Assembly: GCA_025451535.1 (NCBI GenBank)
Contig: JANWKE010000078.1
Location: 1 to 43,657 of the forward strand
DNA from: Verrucomicrobiia bacterium
GTDB lineage: Bacteria > Verrucomicrobiota > Verrucomicrobiia > Limisphaerales > UBA11358
Length of the DNA: 43,657 nucleotides
Direction: 5' to 3'
Positions within the stretch are counted from its first letter, which is position 1. Each line of letters opens with the position of its first letter. This document shows positions 42,397 through 43,657 of the stretch, piece after piece. The position numbers and the translations under genes are program-made. The notes under the pieces were generated by a model. It had not been told where the DNA came from. It made no database searches and was given only the letters and a program-made list of their open reading frames with translations.

Positions 42397-43467
42397 TCAT
42401 TTAAAATTCTTCACGGTTTCGACCAGGGCAGTGATGTTTTCCAATTTGGCCTCCGGCGGCACGCCGTGGCCCAGATTGAAAATATGGCCGCGCGCCCCGC
42501 GCATTTCAGCCAGAATCCGGCCGGTTTCCACCGCAACGATTTCCGGTTTCGTCATGAGCAAAGATGGATCAAGATTGCCTTGCACGCCAACATGTTCCGG
42601 CAATTGGGCGCGCACGTCTGCCAGCCGGACCGTCCAGTCAATCCCCAGCACGTTCGCACCCGTTTCCACCAACGTGTGCCAATGGCCGTGAACGTCCTTG
42701 GAAAAAACGATGACGGGCACGGTGCTTTTCAGCGCGGAAACGATTTGTTTGATCCAAATGGCCGACGCGGCCGCAAACGCGTTGCCGGACAACAAACCGC
42801 CGAGGCTGTCGAAAATCTGCACAGCATCCACACCGGCCAGGATTTGCATCTGTAACAGGCGCGTGACCGCCACGGTCAGTTTCTTCATCAGCATCGAAAA
42901 GATTTCCGGCTCGGAATAAAATAACTTTTTGGCCTGGGTAAATTCGTCCGCGCTGCCGCCTTCGAGCATGAAATTGGCCAGCGTCCAGGGTGAGCCGGCA
43001 AAACCAATGAGCGCCGTTTTGTCGCCCAGCGCGGCTTTGACGAGTTGCAGGGCGCGGGGAATGTAGGCCAGACGATCCGGCAGGGCCGGCACGTCGAGTT
43101 GCTTGATGTCGTCCGTGGTTCGCAGCGCAAAAGCCATTTCAATGCCGCCGCCGTCGCGAAATTTATAACCCTGGCCTAAACCCTCGGCGACGACAAGGAT
43201 GTCGCTGAACAAAATCGCCGCGTCAAAATCAAATCGTTGGATGGGTTGCAAGGTAACCTCGGCGGCCAGTTCGGGTGTGCGAACCAGCGTTAGAAAAGGA
43301 TGCTGGCTCTTGAGCTTGCGATATTCGGGCAGGGCACGTCCCGCCTGCCGCATCAGCCAGACCGGCGGTCGATCCACGACACGGCACCGGCACGCCTCGA
43401 GGAAACGCTGGCGGTTGGTCAGCGCGGGCGTTCCGGAACTGGCTGGATCAGCGGCAATAGCGGTCAT
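42397..43467 (-). CDS. hemE: Uroporphyrinogen decarboxylase
   Basis: A 356-residue enzyme that removes four carboxyl groups from uroporphyrinogen III to give coproporphyrinogen III. The signatures PPVWLMRQAGRALPEYRKLK and FDFDAAILFSDILVVAEGLG are exact for the family. FAGSPWTLANFMLEGG, then DAVQIFDSLGGLLSG and GNLDPSLL, and the C-terminal HIFNLGHGVPPEAKLENI follow. It is the first gene of the heme operon on the minus strand, with a REPIN-like element between it and hemN. It is divergent from the partial gene at the window end; the spacer of 94 bases should hold both promoters, but I see no clear consensus there. Confidence 0.97.
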   Translation of the reverse strand: MTAIAADPASSGTPALTNRQRFLEACRCRVVDRPPVWLMRQAGRALPEYRKLKSQHPFLTLVRTPELAAEVTLQPIQRFDFDAAILFSDILVVAEGLGQGYKFRDGGGIEMAFALRTTDDIKQLDVPALPDRLAYIPRALQLVKAALGDKTALIGFAGSPWTLANFMLEGGSADEFTQAKKLFYSEPEIFSMLMKKLTVAVTRLLQMQILAGVDAVQIFDSLGGLLSGNAFAAASAIWIKQIVSALKSTVPVIVFSKDVHGHWHTLVETGANVLGIDWTVRLADVRAQLPEHVGVQGNLDPSLLMTKPEIVAVETGRILAEMRGARGHIFNLGHGVPPEAKLENITALVETVKNFK

Positions 43468-43561
43468 TTTTCGTGGTCAGGATATGCCGGAATTCCAGCG
43501 GCGGCGAGCGAGTTTTCAACGCAACTTTGCCGGCAGCCCGGTTTTTAATCCTAGGAACACG

Positions 43562-43657
43562 ATGAAAAACGAGCCATTTCAGGACCGGTTGCGCGAATTG
43601 ATTTGGCGGCGGAAACTCACCAAAGTCGAACGCGCAGAATTGGACAGACAACCGCAA
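43562..43657 (+). CDS. Hypothetical protein, N-terminal fragment
   Basis: The ATG at 43562, with AGGA eight bases upstream, opens a frame that runs off the window end after 32 codons. The sequence MKNEPFQDRLRELIWRRKLT resembles the short start (LRELxWRRKLT) of a group of Verrucomicrobia proteins often found next to ECF sigma factors as candidate anti-sigma proteins. Only this fragment is visible, so the link is tentative. It is divergent from hemE. Confidence 0.6.
   Translation, partial: MKNEPFQDRLRELIWRRKLTKVERAELDRQPQ

Noticed and set aside
43448-43657. Minus-strand open frame at the window end
   Set aside because: It overlaps the hemE start and opposes the plus-strand gene at 43562, which has a ribosome binding site and a more plausible protein sequence.

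Overview
The window looks like a chromosomal segment of a member of the Verrucomicrobiota (Pedosphaera/Limisphaerales-like; this is an inference). Supporting signs are a PEP-CTERM sorting signal, prepilin-like proteins with a C-terminal ADG motif, a planctomycete-type cytochrome c domain, plant-polysaccharide enzymes and a GC-rich Gram-negative gene style. There are no rRNA, tRNA or CRISPR loci and no prophage. About 33 protein genes are supported, two of them cut by the window edges, plus one interrupted gene and one gene remnant.

Layout. 1-8.5 kb: tail of a PEP-CTERM protein, a GAF protein, a hypothetical protein, then a saccharolytic group: a GH51 arabinofuranosidase with an in-frame stop, a GH78 rhamnosidase and a CE15 glucuronoyl esterase. 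8.6-12.4 kb: metK-ahcY, divergent from an ArsR-methyltransferase fusion regulator that resembles SahR, with overlapping promoters and a TGATATATCA palindrome between them. 12.7-18 kb: pseudopilin-like protein, large exported PD40 propeller protein and a class 3 lipase. 18-21.9 kb: leuS (carrying three heptanucleotide-repeat tracts inside the coding sequence) divergent from a second pseudopilin-like gene. 21.9-29.1 kb: ECF sigma and anti-sigma genes divergent from an operon of tandem cupredoxin, CusF-SCO1 fusion, octaheme cytochrome lipoprotein and a cytochrome c-beta-barrel fusion. This looks like an outer-membrane porin-cytochrome conduit. Matching GGAACA-N17-TCTWAW motifs precede both the sigma gene and the conduit operon. 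29.2-34.8 kb: coaX, birA, nadC, a roadblock-like protein, a response regulator and a HEAT-repeat protein. 35.1-37.5 kb: small hypothetical, EamA transporter, thioredoxin-like ferredoxin, FHA/zinc-finger protein. 37.5-43.5 kb: heme operon hemE-hemN-(RAYT transposase)-small membrane protein-hemG-hemH. The last 100 bases start another gene.

Two themes cut across the genes. First, REP/REPIN-like hairpin doublets with GTAG or GGAG feet lie between genes, and a decayed copy lies inside hemG. A REP-associated tyrosine transposase sits between intact hemN and a second, diverged hemN 3' end. Second, tracts with 7-bp periodicity but different unit sequences occur at six sites. Three are inside leuS and one forms the first codons of the barrel protein, so repeats appear to have been absorbed into proteins.

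The strongest candidate for a little-described system is the sigma-factor-controlled cupredoxin/SCO/octaheme/cytochrome-barrel operon. Porin-multiheme systems have been reported in Verrucomicrobia, but I do not know of a description of this exact arrangement. All assignments come from reading the sequence; no database search was run.
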